From Vibrio sp. FE10 (GTDB lineage: Bacteria > Pseudomonadota > Gammaproteobacteria > Enterobacterales > Vibrionaceae): a stretch of 64,000 bases of DNA. This document shows positions 1 through 9,322 of the stretch, piece by piece. Within the stretch, counting starts at the first letter, position 1, and each line of letters begins with the position of its first letter. The stretch lies in the NCBI RefSeq assembly GCF_030297155.1, contig NZ_AP028068.1:1302001-1366000 (forward strand), written 5' to 3'. The notes below the pieces were generated by a model. It did not search any database and was not told the origin of the DNA. It saw only the letters and a program-made list of their open reading frames with translations. The position numbers and the translations under genes are program-made.

Positions 1-835
1 TCAAGCCACCACCTAGATAAGTCCATACCGATGGGATTTCATTAAAGACCCACACGCCTAATAGCGCCGAGAAGACAATCTGAACGTATGAGTAAGCCGA
101 AGCTTTGCCCGCTGCTTGTGTCTGCATTGCTTTGGTTAAACCGTATTGGCCTATCTGTGTGAAAATACCGACTAATACCAGCATCACGGTAAGGAATAGA
201 CTTGGCCATACAAAGTCGTTCCAAATAAGGACTGTCGATATTGGCAGAGCAACCAGTGGGAAGTAGAAGATGATGACAGAGCTGTCTTCCGTCTGGCTCA
301 GCTTTCTCACAATCACATAAGCGATTGAGCTACCAAATGCACCACATAACGCCACCATAATGCTGAATAGTGGTAATTCGCTGCTCGCACCGCTGTTCAT
401 GCCTGGCTGAACCATCACCAATAATCCCGCTAGACAGAATGCAATGCAGATCATAGTCGATTTCTGGACGCGTTCTTTCAGGAATAACACACCGAGTAAC
501 GCGGTAAAGACCGGATGAACGTATTGTAGAATGGTCGCTTCTGCTAATGGAAGAGTGGTTACAGCGTAGTAAACACACATCAGTGCTGCGGTACCGACTG
601 CGCCACGAACGAACAACAAAGGTTTGTTATTACCCCAGATCGAAATGCCTTTTCGTTTTACGTCGATGTAGCTGATGATCAAAGACACCAAAGCCCTTGC
701 TGCAACGATTTCGAATACAGGAATACCGTAATTGCTGATGTATTTCACACAAGCTGACATCAGTGCGAATCCAAAAGCGGAGAGGATCATGAATCGAACC
801 CCAACAGGGATTTGTGAAAAAGAGAAAGAAGACAT
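1..835 (-). CDS. EamA/DMT-family transporter, cut by the left edge
   Basis: This is an inner-membrane permease of the drug/metabolite transporter superfamily, of the ten-helix EamA type; the substrate cannot be told. I read it from the ATG at 835 for about 278 codons without a stop to the window edge, so the C-terminus is missing. The translation is a run of hydrophobic helices in two halves, with the family's typical segment around EATILQYVHPVFTALLG at the end of the first half and QTQAAGKASAYSYVQIVFSALLG in the second. No strong ribosome binding site is visible upstream. A second, unrelated EamA gene lies at 22834. Family assignment is confident; substrate is unknown. Confidence 0.85.
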   Translation of the reverse strand, partial: MSSFSFSQIPVGVRFMILSAFGFALMSACVKYISNYGIPVFEIVAARALVSLIISYIDVKRKGISIWGNNKPLLFVRGAVGTAALMCVYYAVTTLPLAEATILQYVHPVFTALLGVLFLKERVQKSTMICIAFCLAGLLVMVQPGMNSGASSELPLFSIMVALCGAFGSSIAYVIVRKLSQTEDSSVIIFYFPLVALPISTVLIWNDFVWPSLFLTVMLVLVGIFTQIGQYGLTKAMQTQAAGKASAYSYVQIVFSALLGVWVFNEIPSVWTYLGGGL

Positions 836-1196
836 AAAAATATCAATAGGCTGAGGGAAAAGGAATCATAGCGTAGTTTAGGAGAGCCGACCAAAGTCTT
901 TGTCTTGTTCTGGTCAACTTGATTCAATTAATTCTCATTTCTCTTTGGCGCACAATAGATTAAAGTTTAATGTTGCACTCTGTTGTGAGCGTGTGACATC
1001 TTGTTGGAGCATTTCATTCGTTGAAAATACTCTTAAACGTGCATCCTATTTTCCTCACATAAGATCGGCTATCGCTCAAATTTATAAAATCAATATCAAC
1101 AGAAGGTGACGCTAATTCAACTCTGATTTATCCGCCGTTTTAATTGTCTTCATCACTCATATCATTCTTATGAATTTATAATGAGAGATATGTTCT
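836..1196. other. Intergenic spacer between divergent genes
   Basis: This spacer lies between the divergent EamA transporter and the amylase gene. The open frame near 900-1109 on the plus strand has no ribosome binding site and an uncharacteristic composition, so I do not call it. The promoters of both flanking genes must be here but I cannot place them with confidence. Confidence 0.4.
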
Positions 1197-2597
1197 ATGA
1201 AACCAATAAATACCCTACTCATATCCACGCTCGCGCTTTGCTCTTTTAGTTCAGCTACTTATGCCGACACCATTCTGCATGCTTTCAACTGGAAGTATTC
1301 AGATGTGACGACCAACGCCAATCAAATTGCTCAAGCCGGTTATAAGAAAGTGCTGGTTGCTCCGGCAATGAAATCCAGTGGCAGCCAATGGTGGGCACGT
1401 TACCAGCCTCAAGATCTGCGTACCATTGATTCTCCTTTGGGCAATAAACAAGATTTGGCCGCAATGATCACCGCACTCAAAGCTGTGGGCGTCGATGTTT
1501 ACGCCGATGTGGTGCTGAACCATATGGCGAATGAAAGCTGGAAGCGAAGTGACTTGGATTACCCTGGCACTGAAGTGCTAAACGATTATGCCAGCCGTTC
1601 AAGCTACTATGCTGACCAGACTCTGTTTGGCAACCTAGCACAAGGTTTTGTCTCGGCTAACGATTTCCATGCCGCAGGCTGTATCTCAGATTGGAACGAT
1701 CCTGGCCATGTTCAATACTGGCGCTTGTGTGGCGCCGATGGTGATGTGGGTCTTCCAGATCTGGACCCAAACAACTGGGTAGTGTCACAACAGCGTTTAT
1801 ACCTGAAATCGTTGAAGGACATGGGCATCAAAGGTTTCCGAATTGATGCGGTGAAGCACATGAGTCAGTACCAAATCGACCAAGTGTTTACGTCTGAAAT
1901 TACAGCGAACATGCACGTGTTTGGTGAGGTGATTACCAGTGGTGGAGCAGGGAACGGCGGCTATGAGTCATTCTTAGCGCCATACTTAAACAACACCAAT
2001 CACTCTGCGTATGACTTCCCATTGTTTGCTTCGATCCGATCTGCCTTCTCTATGAGCGGCGGTATGAACCAACTGCATGATCCAAAAGCGTACGGCCAAG
2101 CTTTGGATGATAACCGCTCGATCACCTTTGCGATCACGCATGATATTCCAACTAATGACGGCTTCCGTTATCAGATCATGGATCCACAAGATGAGCAGCT
2201 CGCTTACGCTTATATCCTTGGTAAAGACGGTGGCACGCCGTTGATCTACAGCGATGATCTTCCTGATTCTGAAGATAAGGATAACGGTCGTTGGGGTAAT
2301 GTTTGGAATAGTTCGACAATGAAGAACATGTTGAACTTCCACAACGCGATGCAAGGCAAATCAATGACCATGATTTCGAGCGACCAATGTACTTTGCTGT
2401 TCAAGCGTGGCAAAGAAGGGGTTGTTGGTATTAACAAGTGTGGCGAAACGCGTGGCGTGACAGTCGATACTTACCAGCATGAGTTCAATTGGAATGTTCA
2501 ATACAAAGACGTATTAAGCAGCGCGACAGAAACCGTGACTTCTCGTTATCACACCTTCAACTTACCACCACGCAGTGCGCGTATGTTTAAGCGTTAG
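1197..2597 (+). CDS. Secreted alpha-amylase, glycoside hydrolase family 13
   Basis: The enzyme cleaves internal alpha-1,4 bonds of starch or glycogen outside the cytoplasm. A signal peptide covers about residues 1-23, with cleavage after ATYA. The four GH13 blocks are visible: DVVLNH at 104-109, GFRIDAVKH at 213-221 with the nucleophile Asp217, FGEV with the acid/base Glu244, and ITHDIP with Asp316 as transition-state stabiliser. At 466 residues it has the TIM barrel and a short C-terminal all-beta domain but no separate starch-binding module. GAGAGAT precedes the ATG as a ribosome binding site. It is transcribed alone and ends at a hairpin shared with the convergent gene. Catalytic residues are intact, so it should be active. 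Confidence 0.93.
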   Translation: MKPINTLLISTLALCSFSSATYADTILHAFNWKYSDVTTNANQIAQAGYKKVLVAPAMKSSGSQWWARYQPQDLRTIDSPLGNKQDLAAMITALKAVGVDVYADVVLNHMANESWKRSDLDYPGTEVLNDYASRSSYYADQTLFGNLAQGFVSANDFHAAGCISDWNDPGHVQYWRLCGADGDVGLPDLDPNNWVVSQQRLYLKSLKDMGIKGFRIDAVKHMSQYQIDQVFTSEITANMHVFGEVITSGGAGNGGYESFLAPYLNNTNHSAYDFPLFASIRSAFSMSGGMNQLHDPKAYGQALDDNRSITFAITHDIPTNDGFRYQIMDPQDEQLAYAYILGKDGGTPLIYSDDLPDSEDKDNGRWGNVWNSSTMKNMLNFHNAMQGKSMTMISSDQCTLLFKRGKEGVVGINKCGETRGVTVDTYQHEFNWNVQYKDVLSSATETVTSRYHTFNLPPRSARMFKR

Positions 2598-2668
2598 TGC
2601 CTGTTTAAGCGGCAGCATCTATTGTAGCTGCAGTATCTGGTGTAGCTAGAGAGCAGACCCAATAACCT

Positions 2669-2697
2669 AAAAAGCCACAGCTAATACTGTGGCTTTT
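2669..2697. terminator. Bidirectional terminator
   Basis: A nine-base stem (AAGCCACAG with CTGTGGCTT) has an A-run on one side and a T-run on the other, so it can serve both the amylase and the convergent monooxygenase gene. Confidence 0.8.
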
Positions 2698-2731
2698 CTA
2701 GTAGAGAACGCATTACTAGCGCATTAAGCCG

Positions 2732-3853
2732 TTAAAAAGGCGAGCGGCTATTGGCGATGGCGAATTGTTGGTAAAGCTCTGTCACTTCAACTGGGTTGAA
2801 CTCATCTTTATAAGTCAGTTCACTGAGTCGGTGCGTGATATTTTGCAGCTCGTGAGATCGTTGCTGAGCACGCTGTTGGTAGCGATTAAACGCTTGCTCT
2901 GTGCCTTCAAAGTTCGAGGCAATACTCTGTGCTAGCACATAACCGTTCTCGATGCCCAAGCTGAAACCGATTCCCATGGTTGGCAACACAGCGCAACATG
3001 AATCACCGAGTAACACCGCATTATCACGATACCAAGTATCGAATGGCGCTACATCAGTAAGCGGAGAAGGCAAGATCTTCGATTCTGGTGTATCTCGAAT
3101 CATATCTAACAAATAACTCGGATAGTGAGAGAACTGCTCTAACACGGTTTGCTTTGAAAGTGTTTCACCTTCTTTAACGGCACACGCAGCAAACCAATAT
3201 TTACCTTGGGTTTCTCGGTCATAAGTGTAAGTGACGATACGAGACTTATCGCCTGCAAAAACATAACACTCATCATCACTGATTTCAGGTGCTTTGAAAT
3301 CAATCTCACCGCGGCAGCAGTAGACGTTCGGCTGTCTAAGAGACACATCAGGCGCGACAAACTTTCTTACTTGAGAGAACACACCGTCGGCACCGACAAT
3401 GATGTCTGCATCAAGAGGTTCGCCATTGATGAGTATCTGCGGCTGTTCGATGTCTTGATCTACCGTGCAGTGTTGATTCGTTGCAATGCAGTCATCGCCT
3501 AATTCATTCAACAGCAGTTGGTATAAACGGCTGCGGTGAAACAAACCAATAGGTGCGTTGGCTTTACTTGGAGAGTCACTCATATTGAGCGTGTTGATGG
3601 GTAATCCTGTCGCCGTTAAGGTCGAGATGGTATCGACTTGGTTACACGCGGCTTTTACTTTATCGACACCCACTAATGCCGCAAGCACCTGCATGCCTTC
3701 TGGCCACATGATGATGCCCGTACCGTCGGCACGCGGCTGTTCTGCTTTCTCGTATATTCGAGCTTTAATGCCAAATTTACGCAGTGACAATGCAAGTGCT
3801 AAACCATTCAGTCCCGCACCGATAATCGCGACTTTTAGACGCTGTTGTTCCAT
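2732..3853 (-). CDS. FAD-dependent aromatic-ring-hydroxylase-like monooxygenase
   Basis: This is a group A flavin monooxygenase of the UbiH/salicylate-hydroxylase type that would hydroxylate an aromatic or related compound with NAD(P)H and oxygen. The N-terminal Rossmann motif is GAGLNG at residues 12-17. The second FAD/NADPH motif is at ADIIVGADGVFSQVRK near residue 155, and the late GD motif is in LLGDSCCAVLPTMGIGFSLG. AGGAGA lies just before the ATG. The upstream LysR gene is on the same strand 133 bp away and is a likely regulator. Length, 373 residues, is normal for the family. Substrate is unknown; the motifs do not separate salicylate, hydroxynicotinate or other ring substrates. Confidence 0.82.
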   Translation of the reverse strand: MEQQRLKVAIIGAGLNGLALALSLRKFGIKARIYEKAEQPRADGTGIIMWPEGMQVLAALVGVDKVKAACNQVDTISTLTATGLPINTLNMSDSPSKANAPIGLFHRSRLYQLLLNELGDDCIATNQHCTVDQDIEQPQILINGEPLDADIIVGADGVFSQVRKFVAPDVSLRQPNVYCCRGEIDFKAPEISDDECYVFAGDKSRIVTYTYDRETQGKYWFAACAVKEGETLSKQTVLEQFSHYPSYLLDMIRDTPESKILPSPLTDVAPFDTWYRDNAVLLGDSCCAVLPTMGIGFSLGIENGYVLAQSIASNFEGTEQAFNRYQQRAQQRSHELQNITHRLSELTYKDEFNPVEVTELYQQFAIANSRSPF

Positions 3854-3986
3854 GACTTTCTCCTAAGAATAAGATGCCAATATCTGTGTACTGGTTCATA
3901 GGGCGTAAGATAGGTCATTCGAATCAATAAATAAACGTTATGGATTATAAGGTTAATGCGATTTTGAAATCTTAGGCACAGATCCC

Positions 3987-4940
3987 TTAATGATCTTGGA
4001 TGACACCAGACCAATGATTTTGATGGGATAGGGCTTTCAGCAATTCGATCTCTTTTGCAGTCTCTCCTTTAAGCCAATCAATGAGATCATTGATCACAGG
4101 CGAGTGAGTACGCTGGTGGATGAAGTAAGTCCACGCACTGTTCTGGATCTTTGCGTTTTTAGGGCAATACAAGAAGCCACGCTGTAGATCCTGTAAAACC
4201 AACAGCAAATCCGTCACCGTGACGCCTTCACCTGACAAACAAGCACTGAGCGCCATATCCAAAGACAAGAAACTGGTATTTCTGACGGGCTTTTTCGGTG
4301 GGAACTCGACATCGGCTAACCATACTTTCCAGTCATGATGATCTAAGGTCGGGTGCAACCGTGGCATGGTTAAGATCGAATCGAGGTCGGTGTCTTGAGT
4401 GGTTAAGCTTGTGGAGCAGACTGGCGCCATAAACTCTTCACGCAAGAAAGTGATGTCAGGCGCGTTGTCATAGCGTTTTTTGAATCGAGTATGGAAGATC
4501 AACAAGTCGTACTCGCTGCTGTTGATCGCTTCATCCTCTTCAATCACAGGAACGATAACGATCTCGTAATCAGAGTAACGCTCGTTTAATTCACGAACTT
4601 TAGAGATCAACACGCGCGTAGCGAAACTCAAGGTCGCTTTAATCACAATACGCTTCTGTTTCGGCTCACTCCAAGAGGCGATAACCGATTCGATATTGCC
4701 GTAGCTTTCACGCAAAGCCACATACAAATCATGACCTTGTACCGTTAATTCGATGGCTCGATGCTTACGAATGATCAGCGATGCGTTTAGATCATCTTCA
4801 AGCTGTTTGATCTGACGGCTGATTGCACTCTGTGTCACGTTGAGCTCATCGGCAGCCAACGTAAAGCTCATCAGCCTTGCAGCCGCTTCGAAGGCTTTTA
4901 AGCCATTATGGGAGGATGGCAGGCTAGGATATGGGGTCAT
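3987..4940 (-). CDS. LysR-family transcriptional regulator (GcvA-like)
   Basis: This is a DNA-binding regulator with an N-terminal winged helix-turn-helix (about residues 12-70, core AADELNVTQSAISRQIKQLE) and a C-terminal effector-binding domain. The opening HNGLKAFEAAARLMSFTLAA is typical of GcvA-like members. It is divergent from the MATE exporter at 5041 with a 100 bp gap, and it lies directly upstream of the monooxygenase on the same strand. Either neighbour, or both, may be its target. Effector is unknown. Length is full at 317 residues. Confidence 0.88.
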   Translation of the reverse strand: MTPYPSLPSSHNGLKAFEAAARLMSFTLAADELNVTQSAISRQIKQLEDDLNASLIIRKHRAIELTVQGHDLYVALRESYGNIESVIASWSEPKQKRIVIKATLSFATRVLISKVRELNERYSDYEIVIVPVIEEDEAINSSEYDLLIFHTRFKKRYDNAPDITFLREEFMAPVCSTSLTTQDTDLDSILTMPRLHPTLDHHDWKVWLADVEFPPKKPVRNTSFLSLDMALSACLSGEGVTVTDLLLVLQDLQRGFLYCPKNAKIQNSAWTYFIHQRTHSPVINDLIDWLKGETAKEIELLKALSHQNHWSGVIQDH

Positions 4941-5040
4941 AATTCGTTCGCATGAGTTTATGGAATGTTAGAGTCGCAAATTTATCAATTGAACGCTAGC
5001 TTCATCGATCGTATTTTGGGCGAAATTAACTGAGGCGCTC

Positions 5041-6393
5041 ATGAAAAAAATACTCACTCTTGCATTCCCTTTGATCATTTCACAGCTGATATCCATGGCT
5101 TTAGTCCTTACTGATGTTTGGATGATGTCGCGAATCAGCGTGTCAGCCCTTGCGGCTGGTGGCTTAGGTGCCTCTATTTACTTCTTCATCTTCATTATCG
5201 CGAGCAGTACTGTCGGGTGTGTAGCGAACTTGATTGCTATCGCTTATGGTCAACGAGTCGCTCGCCCAGAGTTTGGTAATACACAAATCCGATTAGCGGT
5301 GAAAGGCGCAACCATGTTGGCATTCGTGCTCAGCGTGACCTTAATGGCCAGCTTCTGGTTTGCTCCATTGGTATTGGAAGCAGCAAAACAGCCGCCAGAA
5401 GTGATCACCTTAGCGATGGAATATGTCCACGCCTTGAAATGGGTGATGCTACCTTCGCTTATCTTGTTGGTGCTTCGTGGCTTAACCAGTGCGTTTGGCA
5501 ATGTGCGCTCAATTATGGTGATGTCTGTTATCACCGTAATTCTGAACGTGCCTGTGAGCTACTTCCTCACGTTCCAACTCGATATGGGTTTAACAGGCTT
5601 GGGCTTAGGTACGGCTATCGCGGCATTTATCGTGATGGTTGGATACACGGTTTGGGTATTCAAACGTGACGAGTTCAAGCAGTTCGCCCCTTGGTTAAAT
5701 ACTGAAGAGTATTCAATCAAGTTGATGAGCCCTTTGTTACTAATGGGTCTACCTATCGGCTTGGCGGCGTTACTTGAGCATGGCTTAATTTACGGCGGCA
5801 CCTTAATGGCGGGTACGATCAGTATTGCTTCGTTAGCTCTGCACCAAATTCTGCTTCAATGTTTAAGCTTTACTTGGAACTTCAACTTTGGTTTCTCACA
5901 AGCTGCCGCAATTTTGGTTGGTCGTGATTTCGGCGCGGGTAACTATGAAGGAATCAAAAGAACATCAATTCTAAGCTTTATCTTGGTGTCAGTGTTGAGC
6001 GTCGCTTTGTCTGCCGTGTTCATCATATGGCCTGAAATGATCGCTTCTATCTTCAAGTTAGACGATGGCACTGGCGCAATGACGCCGCTACTGGCTTCTG
6101 TTATTTGGGTCGTTGCTCTGTGCTTTATTGTTGATGCTTGGCAACTACTGGCGATTAACCTGTTGAGAGGGATGAAAATTGTCTCAATGCCAACAGTGAT
6201 GACAGCCATTGGTTACTGGGCGTTTGGCCTACCTGCCGCTTGGTATTTGATGCCAAAATTCGAATTAGCAGGTATTTGGGGCGGGATCGGTGTTGGTTTA
6301 GGTGTGACAGGTATTCTGCTGCTTATCCAATTGATGCGTGTCATTCAAAAGAACAACCAATCTCCGGATCTGTCTAATCATGCTTACACGTAA
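5041..6393 (+). CDS. MATE-family cation-coupled efflux transporter
   Basis: This inner-membrane antiporter exports drugs or metabolites in exchange for sodium ions or protons. The 450-residue protein has about twelve hydrophobic segments in two related halves (roughly 1-225 and 235-440), as in MatE proteins. The start FPLIISQLISMALVLTDVWMMSRIS and the internal GLPIGLAALLEHGLIYGGTLMAG are characteristic. It is divergent from the LysR gene at 4940, which may control it. A strong hairpin follows about 100 bp downstream. The substrate cannot be deduced. Confidence 0.9.
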   Translation: MKKILTLAFPLIISQLISMALVLTDVWMMSRISVSALAAGGLGASIYFFIFIIASSTVGCVANLIAIAYGQRVARPEFGNTQIRLAVKGATMLAFVLSVTLMASFWFAPLVLEAAKQPPEVITLAMEYVHALKWVMLPSLILLVLRGLTSAFGNVRSIMVMSVITVILNVPVSYFLTFQLDMGLTGLGLGTAIAAFIVMVGYTVWVFKRDEFKQFAPWLNTEEYSIKLMSPLLLMGLPIGLAALLEHGLIYGGTLMAGTISIASLALHQILLQCLSFTWNFNFGFSQAAAILVGRDFGAGNYEGIKRTSILSFILVSVLSVALSAVFIIWPEMIASIFKLDDGTGAMTPLLASVIWVVALCFIVDAWQLLAINLLRGMKIVSMPTVMTAIGYWAFGLPAAWYLMPKFELAGIWGGIGVGLGVTGILLLIQLMRVIQKNNQSPDLSNHAYT

Positions 6394-6490
6394 ACAAGTT
6401 GAGAGGCTGATTTATTTCTAAGCAGGCGGAGCGATAAGGCACATAGATGAATGGATAAGGTGTCTCTGCTGTTGATGAAGAACCTTCTAT

Positions 6491-6526
6491 AAAAAGCCGC
6501 AGTCATTAAGGTGACTGCGGCTTTTT
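6491..6526. terminator. Bidirectional terminator
   Basis: A perfect ten-base stem (GCCGCAGTCA with TGACTGCGGC) is flanked by A5 and T5. It serves the MATE gene and the convergent Spy-like gene. Confidence 0.85.
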
Positions 6527-6591
6527 GGTGTCTATTTCGATCCCTTTTATTAGTGGGGGAAAGGGAATCTATATCAGGGCAGGGCTGACTA

Positions 6592-7044
6592 TTATTTTGC
6601 AACAGGCGGCTTTCCACCCGTCAGTGCTGATTTCATCATGGTTTTGAATTGCTCTTTTTGCTCTTCAGTCAACACGTTATAGATGTTGTTCTTAAGACGC
6701 ATTTCCTGCATCACCATCGACTTCTCGGTTGCTTGAACCGTGTCGATAACCTTTTCCATCTCAGCTTCATCTAATTCTGGCTGAGTTACTAGGGAGATCT
6801 GTTTCTTCTTAAGCTCTATCGCTTTATCCATATCAATCTCTGTTCGATCGGATTGATAATCTTCAACAAGAGAGAACACTTCCGCTTGTTGCTCTTCGGT
6901 TAGATTCAAAGAAGCAATGACCATTTGCAGTGGGCTAAGCGCTGGCTGTGGCGGTTGTTGTGGTGTTGAAGCACTCACAAACGGAGCGGTAACGAGTAAA
7001 GCTGAAGCAGTTAATACACAAAGCGACTTTTTCAGTGATTTCAT
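6592..7044 (-). CDS. Periplasmic LTXXQ protein, Spy/CpxP-like
   Basis: This is a small periplasmic helical protein. A signal peptide occupies about residues 1-25 (cleavage after FVSA), followed by a proline-rich linker. The two LTXXQ motifs that define the family are visible as LTEEQ at residues 48-52 and again at about 125-129. Spy and CpxP members act as ATP-independent chaperones or as inhibitors of the Cpx envelope-stress sensor. At 150 residues the size fits. I could not see a convincing CpxR box upstream. There is no two-component gene next to it, so a Spy-like role is as likely as a CpxP role. Confidence 0.75.
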   Translation of the reverse strand: MKSLKKSLCVLTASALLVTAPFVSASTPQQPPQPALSPLQMVIASLNLTEEQQAEVFSLVEDYQSDRTEIDMDKAIELKKKQISLVTQPELDEAEMEKVIDTVQATEKSMVMQEMRLKNNIYNVLTEEQKEQFKTMMKSALTGGKPPVAK

Positions 7045-7297
7045 TGAGTTTCTCCTGTTAGTGGAAACAAGAGTATAGACGGCGGAGCTGAACTCGAAAT
7101 GAACACGCTGTTCAGTTTAGTACGTCCAACTGGTTATGTTCAGAAAGCTATATTCATAAAGCTATATTAGAAAGTTAAGTTCATCGGGTTACGTCCTAGT
7201 TGCCACAGAACGAGTTAGACCTTGGTCTTACAGAAACCGAGCGCAAAGGTGACTAGAATGATTTGAGTTGCTCACCGTTTTATCAAGGAATACACAA

Positions 7298-7543
7298 ATG
7301 GAAGTTGGATTGTTCTGGGCTGAAAAAGGAATGCTAGTGCTTGGCGCACTGTTTGTTTTGACGAGCATGATGCAGTACGGAAGACGCAGTAGTGATTGGA
7401 AGGGCGTGATTACTATGTTTTACAAGCGTATCCCAATGAATATTGCGGAATACAAATGGTATCGTTTAGGCATCGCTTTATTGGTCTTTGCCGTGGTGAT
7501 ACGTTTCGCATTACTGATCCTATGGCCGTCATACCAGTTCTAA
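7298..7543 (+). CDS. Small two-helix membrane protein
   Basis: This is an unrecognised 81-residue protein. I choose the ATG at 7298 because AAGGA lies eight bases upstream; an in-frame TTG at 7268 has no such site. Hydrophobic segments fall near residues 6-22 and 58-76, separated by a basic loop (YGRRSSDWKG and YKRIPMNIAEYKWYRLG), which suggests an inner-membrane hairpin. It stands alone between the Spy-like gene and the REC-CheC gene. No function can be assigned. Confidence 0.65.
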   Translation: MEVGLFWAEKGMLVLGALFVLTSMMQYGRRSSDWKGVITMFYKRIPMNIAEYKWYRLGIALLVFAVVIRFALLILWPSYQF

Positions 7544-7878
7544 CTTGTTTGCATTTGCTCTGATGTATAAGACATCTTGAATTCGCTCTCTTATATTGGG
7601 TATATAGAAGCGATAAATGCATGAGTAAACCGAGCCTTAATAAACCGACTTATTAAGGCTTTGATTTAATAAAATAGTGTTAATACTCCACAATATCGAG
7701 TTGTTATTATCTTTGTAGCATATTGTTTTTCATAAAGAATAATGCGAGATAATAGCTTACCTGCTTGTTTCATCATTCTTACTAATAATCTACATATAAA
7801 TCCATTCACCCCGTACCTGATACCATAATGTTCTGTTACACTCGTCCGAATTAGCTTTAATTTGTCGGTGGTGCATTT
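7544..7878. other. Intergenic spacer with a probable terminator hairpin
   Basis: A ten-base stem (GCCTTAATAA with TTATTAAGGC, about 7634-7659) lies downstream of the small membrane gene and probably ends its transcript, although the T-run is weak. The rest is AT-rich and presumably carries the promoter of the next operon, which I cannot place. Confidence 0.4.
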
Positions 7879-8883
7879 ATGTCGTTCCCAGTTCTTATAT
7901 GTGATGATTCTGCGTTAGCAAGGAAGCAGATGGCGCGCTCACTGCCTGCTTCTCTTAATGCGGATATAACCTTTGCTGTCCATGGGCTAGATGCGCTTGA
8001 AAAGCTAGCACAACAGAAATTCCAATTGATGTTCCTCGACCTCACCATGCCTGAGCTAGATGGTTATGGCACTTTGGAAGAGATGAAGCGACTGGGCGAC
8101 CCAACGCCTGTGGTTGTCGTTTCTGGTGATATCCAGCCAAAAGCTCAACATAAAGTCATGGAGCTTGGGGCGAAAGCCTTTCTGCAAAAGCCGATTGATA
8201 AAGAAGCGCTAAAAACGATTTTACGTGAGCATGTTGAGCCACCAAAACAGCCGCAACTCGTAATTCCGAGTCCATTAGAGCTGCCGATTCTGCGCAGACG
8301 CGATATCTATATGGAAGTAGCGAACGTTGCGATAGGCCGTGCAGCTGATGCATTGGCGCGCCACTTTAATGTATTTGTCCATTTACCACTGCCGAACGTT
8401 AACATCTTCGAAGTGAGTGAATTGCACATGGCACTTCGTGACCTAGCAGACAACGACCAAGTGTCGGGTGTTTGCCAAGGCTTCAGCGGAGAAGGCATTG
8501 CGGGTGAAGCGTTGGTCTTGCTGAGTGATTCCAGCGTGAGCGATCTTAAAAAGCTCATGAAGGTACCAACCGAAAGCGAACAGCTTGAAGAATTAGAACT
8601 GCTGATGGATGTATCGAATATCCTTGTTGGTTCGTTCTTGAATGGGTTAGGGGAACAATCAGAAGTTCGTTTCTTCCAAAGCTCTCCGGTTTTGCTCGGG
8701 CAACACATCTCGATTGATTCTGTCATTGAAAATACCAGTGGCTCATTTAAGAAGACCATGACGTTCGAAGTCAGCTACAACATTGATGGCACTTCAATCC
8801 GTTGTGACCTTCTGTTTATGTTCGTTGATGAGTCTCTGCCTCTTCTTGATAACAAATTGGCCTACCTAATGGAGGAGTTTTAA
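7879..8883 (+). CDS. Response regulator with C-terminal CheC/CheX-like domain
   Basis: The protein has an N-terminal receiver domain (residues 1-120) with all phosphorylation residues in place: Asp9 and Asp10, phospho-acceptor Asp54 in LMFLDLTMPELDG, Ser82 and Lys104. The remaining 200 residues resemble the CheC/CheX fold, which in known members dephosphorylates CheY-P; the segment around EELELLMDVSNILVGSFLNGLGEQ matches the conserved helix of that family. Only one base separates it from the following PAS gene, so the two form an operon. It probably works in chemotaxis-type or cyclic-di-GMP signalling. Neither a kinase nor a cheA gene is adjacent. Confidence 0.82.
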   Translation: MSFPVLICDDSALARKQMARSLPASLNADITFAVHGLDALEKLAQQKFQLMFLDLTMPELDGYGTLEEMKRLGDPTPVVVVSGDIQPKAQHKVMELGAKAFLQKPIDKEALKTILREHVEPPKQPQLVIPSPLELPILRRRDIYMEVANVAIGRAADALARHFNVFVHLPLPNVNIFEVSELHMALRDLADNDQVSGVCQGFSGEGIAGEALVLLSDSSVSDLKKLMKVPTESEQLEELELLMDVSNILVGSFLNGLGEQSEVRFFQSSPVLLGQHISIDSVIENTSGSFKKTMTFEVSYNIDGTSIRCDLLFMFVDESLPLLDNKLAYLMEEF

Positions 8884-8884
8884 T

Positions 8885-9322
8885 ATGCTGAATCTTCCTG
8901 CTGAATTTGAACAGTTCCACTGGATGGTGGATATGGTTCAAAACGTCGATATGGGGCTGGTGGTCATTAACCGTGACTTTCAGGTACAAGTTTGGAATGG
9001 CTTCATGACACACCATAGCGGTAAGCAATCGCATGATGCGATCGGTAAGTCTATCTTTGAACTGTTCCCTGAAATCCCTGAAGAGTGGTTTAGGCTCAAA
9101 ACCAAGCCAGTTTACGATCTAGGCTGTCGCAGCTTCATTACATGGCAACAAAGGCCTTATCTGTTTAAGTGCCGCAATGTTCGCCCTGTAACTCAACAAG
9201 CTGATTTCATGTATCAGAACGTGACACTGAATCCGATGCGTTCGCCAACAGGCCAAGTGACTTCGCTGTTCTTGTCTATTCAAGATGCGACCGCAGAAGC
9301 GTTAATGTCTAATAAGCGCTAG
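8885..9322 (+). CDS. Single PAS-domain protein
   Basis: This 145-residue protein is little more than one PAS sensor domain (about residues 12-135), with the usual start MDMGLVVINRDFQVQVWN and the closing LFLSIQDATAEAL. No kinase, GGDEF or HTH output domain is attached. It starts one base after the stop of the REC-CheC gene and so is probably translationally coupled to it. It is likely to bind a ligand or cofactor and pass the signal to a partner, perhaps the protein encoded upstream. A terminator follows 70 bp downstream. Confidence 0.78.
   Translation: MLNLPAEFEQFHWMVDMVQNVDMGLVVINRDFQVQVWNGFMTHHSGKQSHDAIGKSIFELFPEIPEEWFRLKTKPVYDLGCRSFITWQQRPYLFKCRNVRPVTQQADFMYQNVTLNPMRSPTGQVTSLFLSIQDATAEALMSNKR

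Noticed and set aside
900..1109. Small gene between the EamA transporter and the amylase
   Set aside because: No ribosome binding site, odd residue composition and position within a promoter spacer.
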